64,000 nucleotides of DNA from positions 10,281,501 through 10,345,500 of the forward strand of contig NZ_AP024745.1 in the NCBI RefSeq assembly GCF_019704555.1. Direction: 5' to 3'. The notes beneath the pieces were generated by a model that had not been told where the DNA came from, ran no database searches, and worked only from the letters and a program-made list of their open reading frames with translations. The position numbers and the translations under genes were made by a program. This stretch comes from Actinoplanes sp. L3-i22 (GTDB taxonomy: Bacteria > Actinomycetota > Actinomycetes > Mycobacteriales > Micromonosporaceae). Of this stretch, positions 45,831-54,572 are shown piece by piece; position 1 is the first letter of the stretch; every line of letters starts with the position of its first letter.

Positions 45831-45874
45831 CCCAGGAACGTACTACCCAGGCACCCACCCCTATTTTGGTACTC

Positions 45875-46528
45875 GTGATTCGTGCCGTGATCGTCGACGT
45901 CGACGACACCCTGTGCCTGACCGAAGCCGCCTCGTTCGAGCTGGAGAACGACGTGCTGGCCGCGCTCGGCCGCCCGCCGATGTCCCGCGCCGTGCACCGG
46001 GCGACCTGGGGCGAGATCCTGCTGGACGCCATGCCGCACCGCTCCCCCGGCGTCGACCTGGACCGGTTCGCCGCGCTGTTCCCGATCTGGCACCAGCGGT
46101 ACCTGGCCGAGGGCCGCCTCGACGTGATCCCGCCGGAGAACCTGGCGACCCTGGACCGCCTGGTCCTGGACGGCCGCACGGTCCTGCTGCTCACCTCCCG
46201 CACCGAGCCCGAGGTCCGGCACCTGCTCGAACCCGACCACGTGCTGGCCGGCCGCGTCGCCGGCGCCTACCACCAGGGCAACACCCGGTTCCGCAAACCC
46301 GACCCGCGCGCCTTCGACGAACTCCTGATCGAAACCGGACTCTCGCCGGAGCGGTGCGTCTACGTCGGCGACTCCCCCGGCGACGCCCTCGCGGCCGGCG
46401 GCGCCGGCATCCGCTTCATCGCCTGCCTGCAGAGCGGCGTCCGCGGCCTGGACGACTTCGACCCGCGCTACGTGACCGCCGCCGTCGACACGTTCCCGGA
46501 GATTCTTTCCGCGATCTCCAACCTTTGA
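45875..46528 (+). CDS. HAD-superfamily hydrolase (phosphoglycolate-phosphatase-like)
   Basis: 217 aa. Motif I is VIVDVDDTLCLTEA (nucleophile Asp and the D-x-D), motif II LLLTSRTEP, motif III the Lys in RFRKPDPRAF and motif IV VYVGDSPGDALAAG. A helical cap lies between motifs I and II, as in subfamily I. The substrate is not predictable. A TATTTT -10-like box at 45862-45867 suggests leaderless transcription from about GTG 45875; TTG 45866 is the alternative start. Its stop codon touches dispersed element copy B. Confidence 0.85.
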   Translation: MIRAVIVDVDDTLCLTEAASFELENDVLAALGRPPMSRAVHRATWGEILLDAMPHRSPGVDLDRFAALFPIWHQRYLAEGRLDVIPPENLATLDRLVLDGRTVLLLTSRTEPEVRHLLEPDHVLAGRVAGAYHQGNTRFRKPDPRAFDELLIETGLSPERCVYVGDSPGDALAAGGAGIRFIACLQSGVRGLDDFDPRYVTAAVDTFPEILSAISNL

Positions 46529-46670
46529 AGATCTTTTTTTGCCTCGGTCCGCCGGGGTACAGATCGTCGCTCCCGCGGGGACCCTTCCGGGCCTCGCAAG
46601 GGCGCCGGGGCGCCCAGAACGCGAGGCCCTACAGGGCGATGTCCGTGGGTGGTTGCGGTTTCAAAGGACC
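46528..46670 (-). repeat. Dispersed structured element, copy B
   Basis: About 143 bp, minus orientation, beginning at the last base of the HAD stop codon. Read on the minus strand it is nearly identical to copy C: GGTCCTTTGAAACCGC start, GGGCCTCGC/GCGAGGCCC stem around GGGCGCC/GGCGCCC, the core GGGTCCCCGCGGGAGCGACG and a poly-A end GAGGCAAAAAAAGATC. It lies between convergent genes (HAD and clan-A glycosidase). Confidence 0.88.
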
Positions 46671-46720
46671 CCCGCAACCCGGTTGCCGGGTCAGGGCCCA
46701 GCCGCGGGGTCGCGGTCCCG

Positions 46721-46790
46721 GCTGGTGCTCACGGTTGTGTGCGGCGCTCGAGTTCGCTGGTGCTCACGGTTGTGCGGCACTCGGGGCGGC
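46721..46790. repeat. 35-bp imperfect tandem repeat
   Basis: GCTGGTGCTCACGGTTGTG occurs at 46721-46739 and 46756-46774, each followed by a similar CGGCRCTCG segment. It lies in the 360-bp gap between the HAD and glycosidase genes, next to element copy B; the rest of the gap has no supported gene. Confidence 0.65.
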
Positions 46791-46888
46791 CGGGCGGCGG
46801 CGCACCGGGCTGAGGGCCGGCAAGGCGGGCGTTGAGATGGGCGTACCGGGAAGGGCTGCCGGGCCCGGGGCGGGCCCGGCAGCACCCA

Positions 46889-48562
46889 TCAGGCGAGGTT
46901 GATGTAGTCCAGCTCGGCGTAGCCGGTGCCGCCGGCGAAGTTCGGTGAGCCCTTCGCGAGGCGGATCACGTTGTAGCCGGCCTTCAGCGTGACCGAGGCG
47001 CTGACCGTCGAGCCGAACACGCCCCACGCCGCGGTCGGCGGGTAGCTGACCGTCTGGAACGCGCCCCCGTTGTAGGCCAGCCCCTGGGTCGCGGTCGCCC
47101 CGGTGGCGTTGGCGTAGCCGATGGTCATCGTGTACGCCCGGGCCGTCGGCACGTTCACCACGAAGTCGACGAACGACTGGTTGCGCATGTTGGCCGAGCC
47201 GTCGATCTGCCCGACGTACCCGCCGCTGGAGGCGGACGACGACGTGAAGCGGTTGGCGTTGACCGCGGTGGCGTTCTCCGCCTCGTAGCGCTGCTGCCAG
47301 GTCGGCACGCCCGAGGTCGGGGTGATCACCAGTTGGTAGGCGGCGAGCGCGTCCATCCCGGACACCGGCACCGTGATGCTGCCGCCGGAGACCGCATACG
47401 TGCTGGTCGAGACGGTGGTCGCGGTCGACGCCGTGGTCCGCCCGGTGGTGCCGGTCTTCGAGAGCGTGACGCTCACCTGCGAGCCCAGCGCGGCCAGCCC
47501 GTTCACCTTGACGGTGTTCGCGCCGCTGTCCCCGCCGAAGACCACGTTCACGATCTTGCGGGTGCCGTCGTACGCCGCCACCCCGTCCAGCCACGACGAC
47601 GGCACGGTCTGGACGATGTTGCCGGCCATGTCGCCGTACCACTTGTACGCCCAGTACGTCGCGGTCGGCGAGTTGTTGTAGAGCAGCCCGTTCAGCGTCC
47701 CGGCCTCGTACCAGTAGGCGCGCTCGGCGTCCCGGATCCCGTTCCGCTCGAAGACCGCCATGTAGTGCGCGGCGACGCTGGGGATGTCGACCTGGTCCGG
47801 CGACGCGTACTCGTTGATCGAGATCGGCCGGGCCGAGATGCCCAGCGACGACTCGATCGCCCGGTAGTCGGCGACGTGCGCGGCCACGTTGTTGTAGCTG
47901 TGCACGTCGAGCTCGTGCCAGACGGTCACGTCCGGCAGCGTGCCGGTGTTCTTGGCGTTGGTCAGGAACGCCACCATCCAGTCGTGGTTGTAGATCGAGT
48001 AGCTCGGCCCGACGATCGGGGTGACCGTGTCGAGCGTCCGGATCAGCTGGTACGTACGGGTCCAGCCGGCGTTGAAGGCCCCCGCGGAGCTGGTGTTCCA
48101 GGTCCAGTCGGGCTCGTTCCACAGCTCGTAGCCGTCGATGTTGGTGGCCGAGGTGGCGCCCAGTCGCGCGTTCACCATGGTGCGCACCTTGGACTCCCAG
48201 TCGGCCCAGCTGACCCACTGGTACGGGAAGTCCTTGTAGATGTCCGGCAGCCGCCAGAACTGCTGGGCGCCGGCGCTGGTCACCTTGCCGGCCATCTCCA
48301 GACCGTCGCAGCACGGGACGGTGGCGCCGTTGCCGAGCTGCTGAACGCCGTACGGCGGCTGGGTCAGATGGTTGAGATGGAGGGCGAGCGGAACCTGGGT
48401 GGAAGCGCTGACGGCATAGAGGCCGCCGGATGCCACGTGCGTGACCGGACGGACGGTGGTCCCGACGTTGACGGTCAGGGTGTTACCCGCGGCCCGCGCC
48501 GGGCTGGGGACGACCAGCCCGGCGGCGGCCAGTAGGAGGACGGGTATTACGGAGCGGCGCAT
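46889..48562 (-). CDS. Secreted clan-A glycoside hydrolase (GH39-like) with C-terminal CBM35/CBM6-type module
   Basis: 557 aa, with a signal peptide ending near SPARAAG. The TIM-barrel part has YELWNEPDWTW with the acid/base Glu and SINEYASPDQVD with the nucleophile Glu, the arrangement of clan GH-A and closest to GH39-type enzymes. A small beta domain follows (about residues 330-425). The last 130 residues, starting WQQRYEAENATAVNANRF, form a CBM35/CBM6-type module. It probably acts outside the cell on a plant-type polymer, feeding the importer and GH127 enzyme encoded with it; arabinose-containing substrates are likely from context. Three bases downstream of the GH127 stop, same operon. Confidence 0.8.
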   Translation of the reverse strand: MRRSVIPVLLLAAAGLVVPSPARAAGNTLTVNVGTTVRPVTHVASGGLYAVSASTQVPLALHLNHLTQPPYGVQQLGNGATVPCCDGLEMAGKVTSAGAQQFWRLPDIYKDFPYQWVSWADWESKVRTMVNARLGATSATNIDGYELWNEPDWTWNTSSAGAFNAGWTRTYQLIRTLDTVTPIVGPSYSIYNHDWMVAFLTNAKNTGTLPDVTVWHELDVHSYNNVAAHVADYRAIESSLGISARPISINEYASPDQVDIPSVAAHYMAVFERNGIRDAERAYWYEAGTLNGLLYNNSPTATYWAYKWYGDMAGNIVQTVPSSWLDGVAAYDGTRKIVNVVFGGDSGANTVKVNGLAALGSQVSVTLSKTGTTGRTTASTATTVSTSTYAVSGGSITVPVSGMDALAAYQLVITPTSGVPTWQQRYEAENATAVNANRFTSSSASSGGYVGQIDGSANMRNQSFVDFVVNVPTARAYTMTIGYANATGATATQGLAYNGGAFQTVSYPPTAAWGVFGSTVSASVTLKAGYNVIRLAKGSPNFAGGTGYAELDYINLA

Positions 48563-48565
48563 GGG

Positions 48566-50446
48566 TCACCTCTCGGATAGGGGGATGAACACCCGCATCG
48601 GACCCGGCTCCCGGTTGGCCCAGAGGAAATAGGGGATGGCGGTGGCGATCACCGGTGGGGTGACGCGCACCGGGGCCGGGAGGGGCCGGTAGAGATGCGG
48701 GGTGTCGGTGGGACGGGCGCGCAGCGGGATCCGCAGCAGCACCGGGGCGAGCCCGTCCGGATCGCGGCTGACCTGCAGCGGGGCGGACGAGTCCAGCTCC
48801 AGGTCCTCGAACGGCACGCCGGTGGGGGCGTCCGCGTGTTCCAGGCAGTAGACGATCGGGCCGCGGACCAGGGCGGCCGCGCCGCGGACCGCGTCGACCC
48901 GGGGGTGGGCGGCGATCAGGCGCGGCAGCATCACCAGGGTGAGCTCGACGCGGTCGCCGATCAGCCAGGTACGGGTGAGCCGCACGTACCCGCTCTCGAC
49001 CGGGACCGCCTCGCCGTTGACCGTCAGCCGGGCGTCCCCGCACCACGCCGGGATCCGCAGCGACAGCGTCCACGGCCCGGGCCCGACCTCGGTGATCGTC
49101 ACGCTGATCGTCTCGTCCCACGGGAAGCGGGTGCGCACGTCGACCGCGTGCCCGCCGGCCCGGAACGTGCCCGCGGTGTACAGGTGCAGTTGCAGGCCGC
49201 CGGGGTCGCCGGTGGCGGCGTAGTTGTCCAGCGAGGCCATCAGCCGGGCCAGGTTCGGCGGGCAGCAGGCGCAGGAGTACCAGGGCAGGCGCTGCGAGGG
49301 GGCGTCCTCGTGCGAGCCGTCGTGCCCGGTCCGCAGCTGCAGCGGGTTGGAGTAGAAGAACGTGGCGCCGTCGACCCCGGTGCTGCCGGCGATGCCGTTG
49401 TAGATCAGCCGTTCCATCTCGTCGGCGTACTTGGCTCCACCGGTGGCCAGGAGCAGGCGCCAGGCCCACTGGAAGCTGCCGATCGCGGCGCACGACTCCG
49501 CGTACGCACGGTCCGGCGGCAGCTCGTACGGATCCCCGAACGCCTCGTCGCGGTGGCGCGAGCCCTGGCCGCCGGTGATGTAGGTGCGGCTGGCGAGCGC
49601 CGAGTCCCACAGTCGCTCGGCCGCCGCCAGCAGCTCGGCGTCGCCCGTCTCCACGGCCACGTCGACCGCGCCGGCCAGCAGGTACACCTGCCGGACGACG
49701 TGCCCGGTGACCTCGTCGGCCGCCCGCACGGGTGCGTGATCCTGGAAGTAGCGTGGCCCGAACCGGCCCTCGCCGAGCACGCCGTGGCCGCGGTTGGCGA
49801 CGAAGTGCGCGGCCAGGTCCAGGTACGGCCGGTGGCCGGTGACGCGGTAGAGCTCGACCAGCGCCGTCTCCACCTCGGGGTGGCCGTCCACTTCGGGCGA
49901 CTCGGCGAACTTCCGTACCAATAAGTCTGCATATTTCCGGGCAATGCCCAGCACCTGCTGCGCGGCGGGATCGTCCGGCGCACTCCGCTCCGCCGCGACC
50001 GCCGCCTGGAACAGATGCCCCGCGCAGTACATCTCGTGACTGAAGTGCAGCTCGCTCCACTGCTTGTCGCGGTTGTCCACCTGGTAATACGAGTCAAGAT
50101 ACCCATCGGCATCCTGCGCTTTTTCCAGCAACGCGGCAATATCAGCGACAAATCCGGACTTGTCGCCTAGCCACCACGCCGCCTCCAGCGTCTTGTACAC
50201 ATCGGAGTCCGCGAACCAGAAGCCCCGGAACTCCCCGGCGTCATCGCCGGTCACCCGCCGCAGATTCGCCAGGTTGCCGTAGGAGTCGAGCTGCGCGACG
50301 CAGTGCGGCAGGGTCGCGGCGGCGTTGCGGGACTGCCAGCCGCCGAACAGGCTCTCCGGCCGGAGCGTCACCGCTTCCCGCGGCAGCGGCCGCAGCGCGG
50401 AGACGGCACGGGCGGTGGGCACGACAGGGCCGTATGAAGCGTCCAT
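48566..50446 (-). CDS. GH127 beta-L-arabinofuranosidase-like protein
   Basis: 626 aa, cytoplasmic (no signal peptide). It has an (alpha/alpha)6 barrel with the GH127 N-terminal pattern LFGGWQSRNAAATLPHCVAQ and ADSDVYKTLEAAWW. The zinc-thiolate active site of this family is visible in WYSCACCPPNLARLMAS (the Cys-Cys pair near residue 394), together with SCAAIGSFQWAWRLL; HypBA1-type enzymes use a Glu and three Cys for zinc and nucleophilic attack. It would release L-arabinose from beta-linked arabinofuranosides brought in by the ABC importer encoded just upstream. Length is close to the family norm. Confidence 0.9.
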   Translation of the reverse strand: MDASYGPVVPTARAVSALRPLPREAVTLRPESLFGGWQSRNAAATLPHCVAQLDSYGNLANLRRVTGDDAGEFRGFWFADSDVYKTLEAAWWLGDKSGFVADIAALLEKAQDADGYLDSYYQVDNRDKQWSELHFSHEMYCAGHLFQAAVAAERSAPDDPAAQQVLGIARKYADLLVRKFAESPEVDGHPEVETALVELYRVTGHRPYLDLAAHFVANRGHGVLGEGRFGPRYFQDHAPVRAADEVTGHVVRQVYLLAGAVDVAVETGDAELLAAAERLWDSALASRTYITGGQGSRHRDEAFGDPYELPPDRAYAESCAAIGSFQWAWRLLLATGGAKYADEMERLIYNGIAGSTGVDGATFFYSNPLQLRTGHDGSHEDAPSQRLPWYSCACCPPNLARLMASLDNYAATGDPGGLQLHLYTAGTFRAGGHAVDVRTRFPWDETISVTITEVGPGPWTLSLRIPAWCGDARLTVNGEAVPVESGYVRLTRTWLIGDRVELTLVMLPRLIAAHPRVDAVRGAAALVRGPIVYCLEHADAPTGVPFEDLELDSSAPLQVSRDPDGLAPVLLRIPLRARPTDTPHLYRPLPAPVRVTPPVIATAIPYFLWANREPGPMRVFIPLSER

Positions 50447-50459
50447 GGCGGGGTTTTCC

Positions 50460-51269
50460 TCAATCCTTGACCGCGCCGGCGGTCACACCGGCGGCGACGT
50501 AACGCTGGGCGACGATGAGTAGCAACGTCGCCGGGATGGACGCGATCACGGCGGTGGCCATGATGGCGTTCCACTGCTGGTTGTTGTTCCCGATGTAGTG
50601 GTAGATGCCGAGCGTGATGGGCTGGTACTCACCGCCGCCGTCGAGCGTGGTGGCGAAGACGAAGTCCGACCAGGCCCAGAGGAAGGCGAACAGGCTGACC
50701 GTGACGATCGCGTTGCGGGACACCGGCAGGATCACCGAGCGGAACGTGCGGAACTTCGAGGCGCCGTCGATCGCCGCCGCGTTGATCAGCTCGTCCGGGA
50801 TGCCGGACATGAACGCCGTGAAGATCAGCACGCCGAACGGCACCGCGATCGTCGAGTCCGCCAGGATCAGCCCGGGCACCGTGTTGAGCACGCCGGCGCG
50901 CAGGTAGATGGCGTAGAAGCCCATCGCCATGATGATCCCGGGGATCATCTGCGCGATCAGCAGCACGAAGTTCAGCGCCCCGGTGCCCCGCGGGCGCAGC
51001 TTGGCCAGGGCGAATCCGGCCGGCGCCGACAGGAGCAAGGTCAGCAGAACCGTCCCGACCCCGATCAGAAGACTCGTTCCGAGGTACGGCATCTGTTGGT
51101 CGAGCACAGCCCGATAGCCCTCGAGCGTCCCGTGAAGCGGAAACAGATGCGGCGGATCGGCGCGCATGTCGGTGTCCTTGGTGAAGGACACGTTGACCAT
51201 CCAGTAGACCGGGAACAGCATGATCGCGGTCAGCAGCACCCCGACCGCGGTCTTCAGCGGCTTAGTCAC
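50460..51269 (-). CDS. Carbohydrate ABC transporter permease (MalG-like)
   Basis: 269 aa, six membrane helices, CUT1 family. The EAA loop is DELINAAAIDGASKFRTFRS and the protein ends IVAQRYVAAGVTAGAVKD as usual for this group. GTG 51269 is chosen because GGAGG lies about 7 nt upstream; it overlaps the other permease by 8 bp. An ATG at 51287 is possible. It works with the MalF-like protein and the lipoprotein; the ATPase is not in this operon, and a shared MsiK-type ATPase elsewhere is the norm for such actinobacterial importers. Confidence 0.92.
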   Translation of the reverse strand: MTKPLKTAVGVLLTAIMLFPVYWMVNVSFTKDTDMRADPPHLFPLHGTLEGYRAVLDQQMPYLGTSLLIGVGTVLLTLLLSAPAGFALAKLRPRGTGALNFVLLIAQMIPGIIMAMGFYAIYLRAGVLNTVPGLILADSTIAVPFGVLIFTAFMSGIPDELINAAAIDGASKFRTFRSVILPVSRNAIVTVSLFAFLWAWSDFVFATTLDGGGEYQPITLGIYHYIGNNNQQWNAIMATAVIASIPATLLLIVAQRYVAAGVTAGAVKD

Positions 51270-52188
51270 GGCGCTGCCTCCGGACATAGATCAGCCCGAA
51301 GAACAGGGCGATGATGATGAGCAGGTTGCCGACCGCGGCCCCCGGCCCGAACTCGGGCAGCAGGTTGCCGAACGACAGCCGGTAGGACCAGGTGGCCAGC
51401 GTGGTCGACGCGTCGGTCGGCCCGCCCTTCGTCATGATCCAGATCAGGTCGAAGACCTTCAGCGTGTAGACCAGCCCGAGCAGCAGCGTGATCGCCGAGA
51501 CCGGCCGCAGCAGCGGGAACGTGACCCGCCAGAAGCGCTGCCAGCCGCTCGCGCCGTCCAGCGCGGCCGCCTCGTAGATGTCGTTCGGGATGCCCTGCAG
51601 GCCGCTGTAGAGGATCACCAGGTTGAACGGGATCCCGATCCAGACGTTCGCGATGATCACACTGGTCAGCGCCCAGTCCGGCGAGGTCAGCCAGTTGATC
51701 TGATCCACGCCGAAGATGCTCAACGCGTAGTTCACGATCCCGGAGTCGCTGTTGAGCATCCAGGACCAGGTCGACGCCGAGACGATCAACGGCAGCAGCC
51801 ACGGTACGAGAAACAACGCCCGCAATGTCGCGGAAAGCTTGAAGTGCTGGGTGAAGAAGACCGCCAGCGCCAGCCCGATCGCGAACTGGAACGCGATGCT
51901 GACCAGCGTGAACACCATGGTGTGCAGCAGCGCCGGCCCGAACGTCGGATCGCTGAACACGGTCCGGTAGTTGTCCGCGCCGCTGAACGGCGCATCCCCC
52001 TGCACGAAGCTGCGCACCGTGTAGTGCCGCAGGCTCAGGTCGAGGTTCCGGTAGAGCGGGTAGGCGTAGAACGCGACCAGGTAGATGATCACCGGAGCCA
52101 GGAACGCCCACGCCGCCCACTGTCCCCGGGCCCGCCGGACCCGGGACGAACCCCGGGTCCGGACGAGCGTCTCCGCGTGCGAGGTCAC
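51262..52188 (-). CDS. Carbohydrate ABC transporter permease (MalF-like)
   Basis: 308 aa, six helices, CUT1 family. The first helix is WAAWAFLAPVIIYLVAFYAYPL and the EAA loop NDIYEAAALDGASGWQRFWR. Start GTG 52188 overlaps the binding-protein stop (GTGA); the frame is open further upstream but only through that gene. It pairs with the downstream MalG-like permease for uptake of an oligosaccharide, probably arabino-oligosaccharides from the enzymes in the operon. Confidence 0.92.
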   Translation of the reverse strand: MTSHAETLVRTRGSSRVRRARGQWAAWAFLAPVIIYLVAFYAYPLYRNLDLSLRHYTVRSFVQGDAPFSGADNYRTVFSDPTFGPALLHTMVFTLVSIAFQFAIGLALAVFFTQHFKLSATLRALFLVPWLLPLIVSASTWSWMLNSDSGIVNYALSIFGVDQINWLTSPDWALTSVIIANVWIGIPFNLVILYSGLQGIPNDIYEAAALDGASGWQRFWRVTFPLLRPVSAITLLLGLVYTLKVFDLIWIMTKGGPTDASTTLATWSYRLSFGNLLPEFGPGAAVGNLLIIIALFFGLIYVRRQRRD

Positions 52189-53408
52189 TTGCCCGCCGCC
52201 GCCTGGGCGTCGGTGAGCGCCTGCTGCGGGGTCTTCGAGCCGGAGAGGGCGGCCTGGAACGCGCCCCACATCGGCTGGGAGATCTTCGGGTACTTGGTGC
52301 CGAGGTCGTCGCTGGTCCGGCCCTTGGCCGCCTTGACCGCCTCGACCCAGACCGTCAGCTCCGGGTTCGCCGCGACCTGCTTCTGCTGGACGGCGTCGGT
52401 CGCCGCCACGTAGGAGAGCGTGGTGTCCGTGGTCAGCGCGTTGTCCGCGCTGGTCAGGCAGGCCACCAGCTTCTGCGTGGTCGGGTACTTGGCGGTGTCG
52501 GACTGGACCGGCGCGGTGACGAACTCACCACCGGTCGGGGCCGGGGCGGTGCCGCCGGCCTGCGACGGGATCGGGATGATCCCGTACTCGAAGCCGGTCT
52601 TCTTGGCGTTGGCCAGCTGCCAGGTGCCGTTCTCGCTGAACGCGAAGTCCCCGGCGGCGAACTCCTGCCAGCTGGTGGTCTGGGTGTTGTTCAGCACCGA
52701 GTTCGGCGCGTAGCCCTTCTTCAGCCAGTCGGTCCACAGCGTCAGCGAGGCGACGCCCTGCGGCGAGTCGAGCTGGGTCAGGTTCGCGCCGGAGCCCCAG
52801 AACCACGGGAGGAACTGGAACGAGCCCTCCTCGGTGCCGATCGCCGAGAACGTGATGCCCTTCTTGCCGGCCGCCTTGACCTTCTCCAGCGCGCTGGTCA
52901 GGGACGCCCAGTCCTTGATCGCCGCCGGGTCGACCTTCGCGGCGTCCAGGACCTTCTTGTTGTAGTAGAGCGCCAGGGTGTTCGCGCCGATCGGGGTGCC
53001 GTACGTCTTGCCGCCCTGCTGCCCGGCGGCGAGCAGGTTCGGCGAGACCGCCGACGTGTCGATCTTCATGTCCTCGGTGGTGGTCAGCACGCCGGCCTCG
53101 GCCAGCGTGGAGACCACCGGGTTGTCGACGATCAGCACGTCCGGGGAGTTGCCCTGCTGCGCGGCGAGCAGCGCCTTGTTGGTCAGGTCGGTGGTGTCGT
53201 AACCGGTTCGCTTGACCGTGACGCCGGCGTCGGTGCCGCACTTGGTCAGCAGCTTCACCCAGTCCGAGCTGGCGTCGAACTGCGGGTACGGGTCCCAGAT
53301 GGTGTAGTCGGTGGGGGTTTTGCTCTCCGTGCCGGAGCTGCCGGAGGAGCAAGCGGTGAGCAGGCAGGCGGTGACCGCGAGGACGGCTCCGAGGCCTCGG
53401 ATGTTCAT
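52185..53408 (-). CDS. Carbohydrate ABC transporter substrate-binding lipoprotein
   Basis: 407 aa. The signal peptide ends in a lipobox (ACLLTAC). The mature part is a family 1 sugar-binding protein with TDYTIWDPYPQFDASSDWV at the start, VLIVDNPVVSTLAEAG, WQEFAAGDFAFSENGTW and a C-terminal PQQALTDAQAAAGK. First gene of the operon that continues through two permeases, GH127 and the secreted glycosidase. A LacI-type operator lies 38 bp before the start, and a LacI gene is divergent. Confidence 0.92.
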   Translation of the reverse strand: MNIRGLGAVLAVTACLLTACSSGSSGTESKTPTDYTIWDPYPQFDASSDWVKLLTKCGTDAGVTVKRTGYDTTDLTNKALLAAQQGNSPDVLIVDNPVVSTLAEAGVLTTTEDMKIDTSAVSPNLLAAGQQGGKTYGTPIGANTLALYYNKKVLDAAKVDPAAIKDWASLTSALEKVKAAGKKGITFSAIGTEEGSFQFLPWFWGSGANLTQLDSPQGVASLTLWTDWLKKGYAPNSVLNNTQTTSWQEFAAGDFAFSENGTWQLANAKKTGFEYGIIPIPSQAGGTAPAPTGGEFVTAPVQSDTAKYPTTQKLVACLTSADNALTTDTTLSYVAATDAVQQKQVAANPELTVWVEAVKAAKGRTSDDLGTKYPKISQPMWGAFQAALSGSKTPQQALTDAQAAAGK

Positions 53409-53445
53409 GGTTGTTACCCCTCAAGAGCGGTGTGGGGAAACTCAA

Positions 53446-53459
53446 GGAAAACGATTGCC
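53446..53459. promoter_or_regulatory. Probable LacI-type operator
   Basis: GGAAAACGATTGCC is a CG-centred dyad with five of seven half-site positions matched, the usual form of LacI/GalR operators. It lies in the 135-bp divergent gap between the sugar-binding protein and the LacI gene, where it could control both. Confidence 0.6.
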
Positions 53460-53543
53460 TAGACGCTAAGGACGACCTTGCGGGCCTGTCAATAGGAAGT
53501 TACCGTCGCATTACACGGGGCGAAGGAAACCGGGGAGGAAACA

Positions 53544-54539
53544 CTGAGCAACGATCGACGCGGCGCCACGATCAGCGAGGTCGCCGCACTCGCGGGGGTT
53601 TCCACCGGTACGGCCTCGAAGGCGCTCAACGGTCGCGGGACCATGCGCCCGGAGACCCGGCTGCGCGTCCGGCAGGCCGCTGACCAGCTCGGCTTCGTGG
53701 TCAACGCGGCCGCGCGGTCGCTGCAGACCGGGCGCACCTACACGGTCGGGATGATCACCACCGACACCATCGGGCGGTTCAGCATCCCGCTGCTCATCGG
53801 CGCGGAGGACGCGCTCGGGGCGGGACAGATGTCGGTGTTCCTGTGCGATGCCCGGGACGACCCGATCCGGGAGCAGTACTACCTGCGGACGCTGCTCGGC
53901 CGCAAGGTCGACGGGATCATCGTGACCGGCCGCCGGACCCAGGCCCGGGCGCCGATCGGCGCCGAGCTGCCGGTGCCGGTGGTGTACGCGTTCATCAGCT
54001 CCACCGACCCGCGCGACTGCTCGGTCGTGCCTGACGAGGCGGACGGCGCCCGGCGCGCGATCCGGCACCTGCTGGACACCGGCCGCCGCCGGATCGCACA
54101 CGTCACCGGGCCGGAGCACCACCACTCGGCACAGGTCCGGGCGGCCGCCGCGGGGGCCGAGGCGGAGCTCGCCGCCCCGGTGCTCTACGGCGAGTGGACC
54201 GAGGCGTGGGGTCGCCAGGCCGCCGGGATGCTGGTCTCCGGCGGCGTCGACTTCGACGCGGTGTTCTGCGGCAACGACCAGATCGCCCGGGGCGTCGGGG
54301 AGGGCCTGCGGGAGGCCGGGCGGGACGTGCCGGGCTCGGTCGCGCTGGTCGGCTTCGACAACTGGGACGTCATGGTCGACGCCAGCCGGCCCGCCCTGAC
54401 GAGTGTCGACATGGACCTGGAGGGCATCGGCCGGACCGCCGCCGAGGTGCTGCTCGCCGCGATCAACGGCGACCCGGCGCACGGCCCGATCACCCGCCCC
54501 TGCCGCCTGGTCCCGCGCGGCTCGACCGCCATCCGCTGA
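53544..54539 (+). CDS. LacI-family regulator (paralogue 2), probable CTG start
   Basis: 331 aa if begun at CTG 53544, with GGGGAGGAA five nt upstream. In this frame there is no ATG, GTG or TTG between the TAG at 53493 and ATG 53643, and a start at 53643 would delete the whole HTH (ISEVAALAGVSTGTASKALN). Aligned with the paralogue at 44850-45830, the CTG falls at the same place as that gene's ATG. The effector domain (TYTVGMITTDTIGRFSIPLL) is nearly the same in both. It probably represses the divergent arabinoside operon until the sugar is present. Confidence 0.88.
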   Translation: MSNDRRGATISEVAALAGVSTGTASKALNGRGTMRPETRLRVRQAADQLGFVVNAAARSLQTGRTYTVGMITTDTIGRFSIPLLIGAEDALGAGQMSVFLCDARDDPIREQYYLRTLLGRKVDGIIVTGRRTQARAPIGAELPVPVVYAFISSTDPRDCSVVPDEADGARRAIRHLLDTGRRRIAHVTGPEHHHSAQVRAAAAGAEAELAAPVLYGEWTEAWGRQAAGMLVSGGVDFDAVFCGNDQIARGVGEGLREAGRDVPGSVALVGFDNWDVMVDASRPALTSVDMDLEGIGRTAAEVLLAAINGDPAHGPITRPCRLVPRGSTAIR

Positions 54540-54572
54540 TCCCGTTTCCGGCACTGTCGTGAATGGAACAGC

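Noticed and set aside
46539..46680. A recurring peptide-like translation (PRSAGVQIVAPAGTLPG) in the dispersed elements
   Set aside because: The similarity follows from DNA conservation. Indels, different frames and paired changes in the hairpin arms point to a structural, non-coding element.
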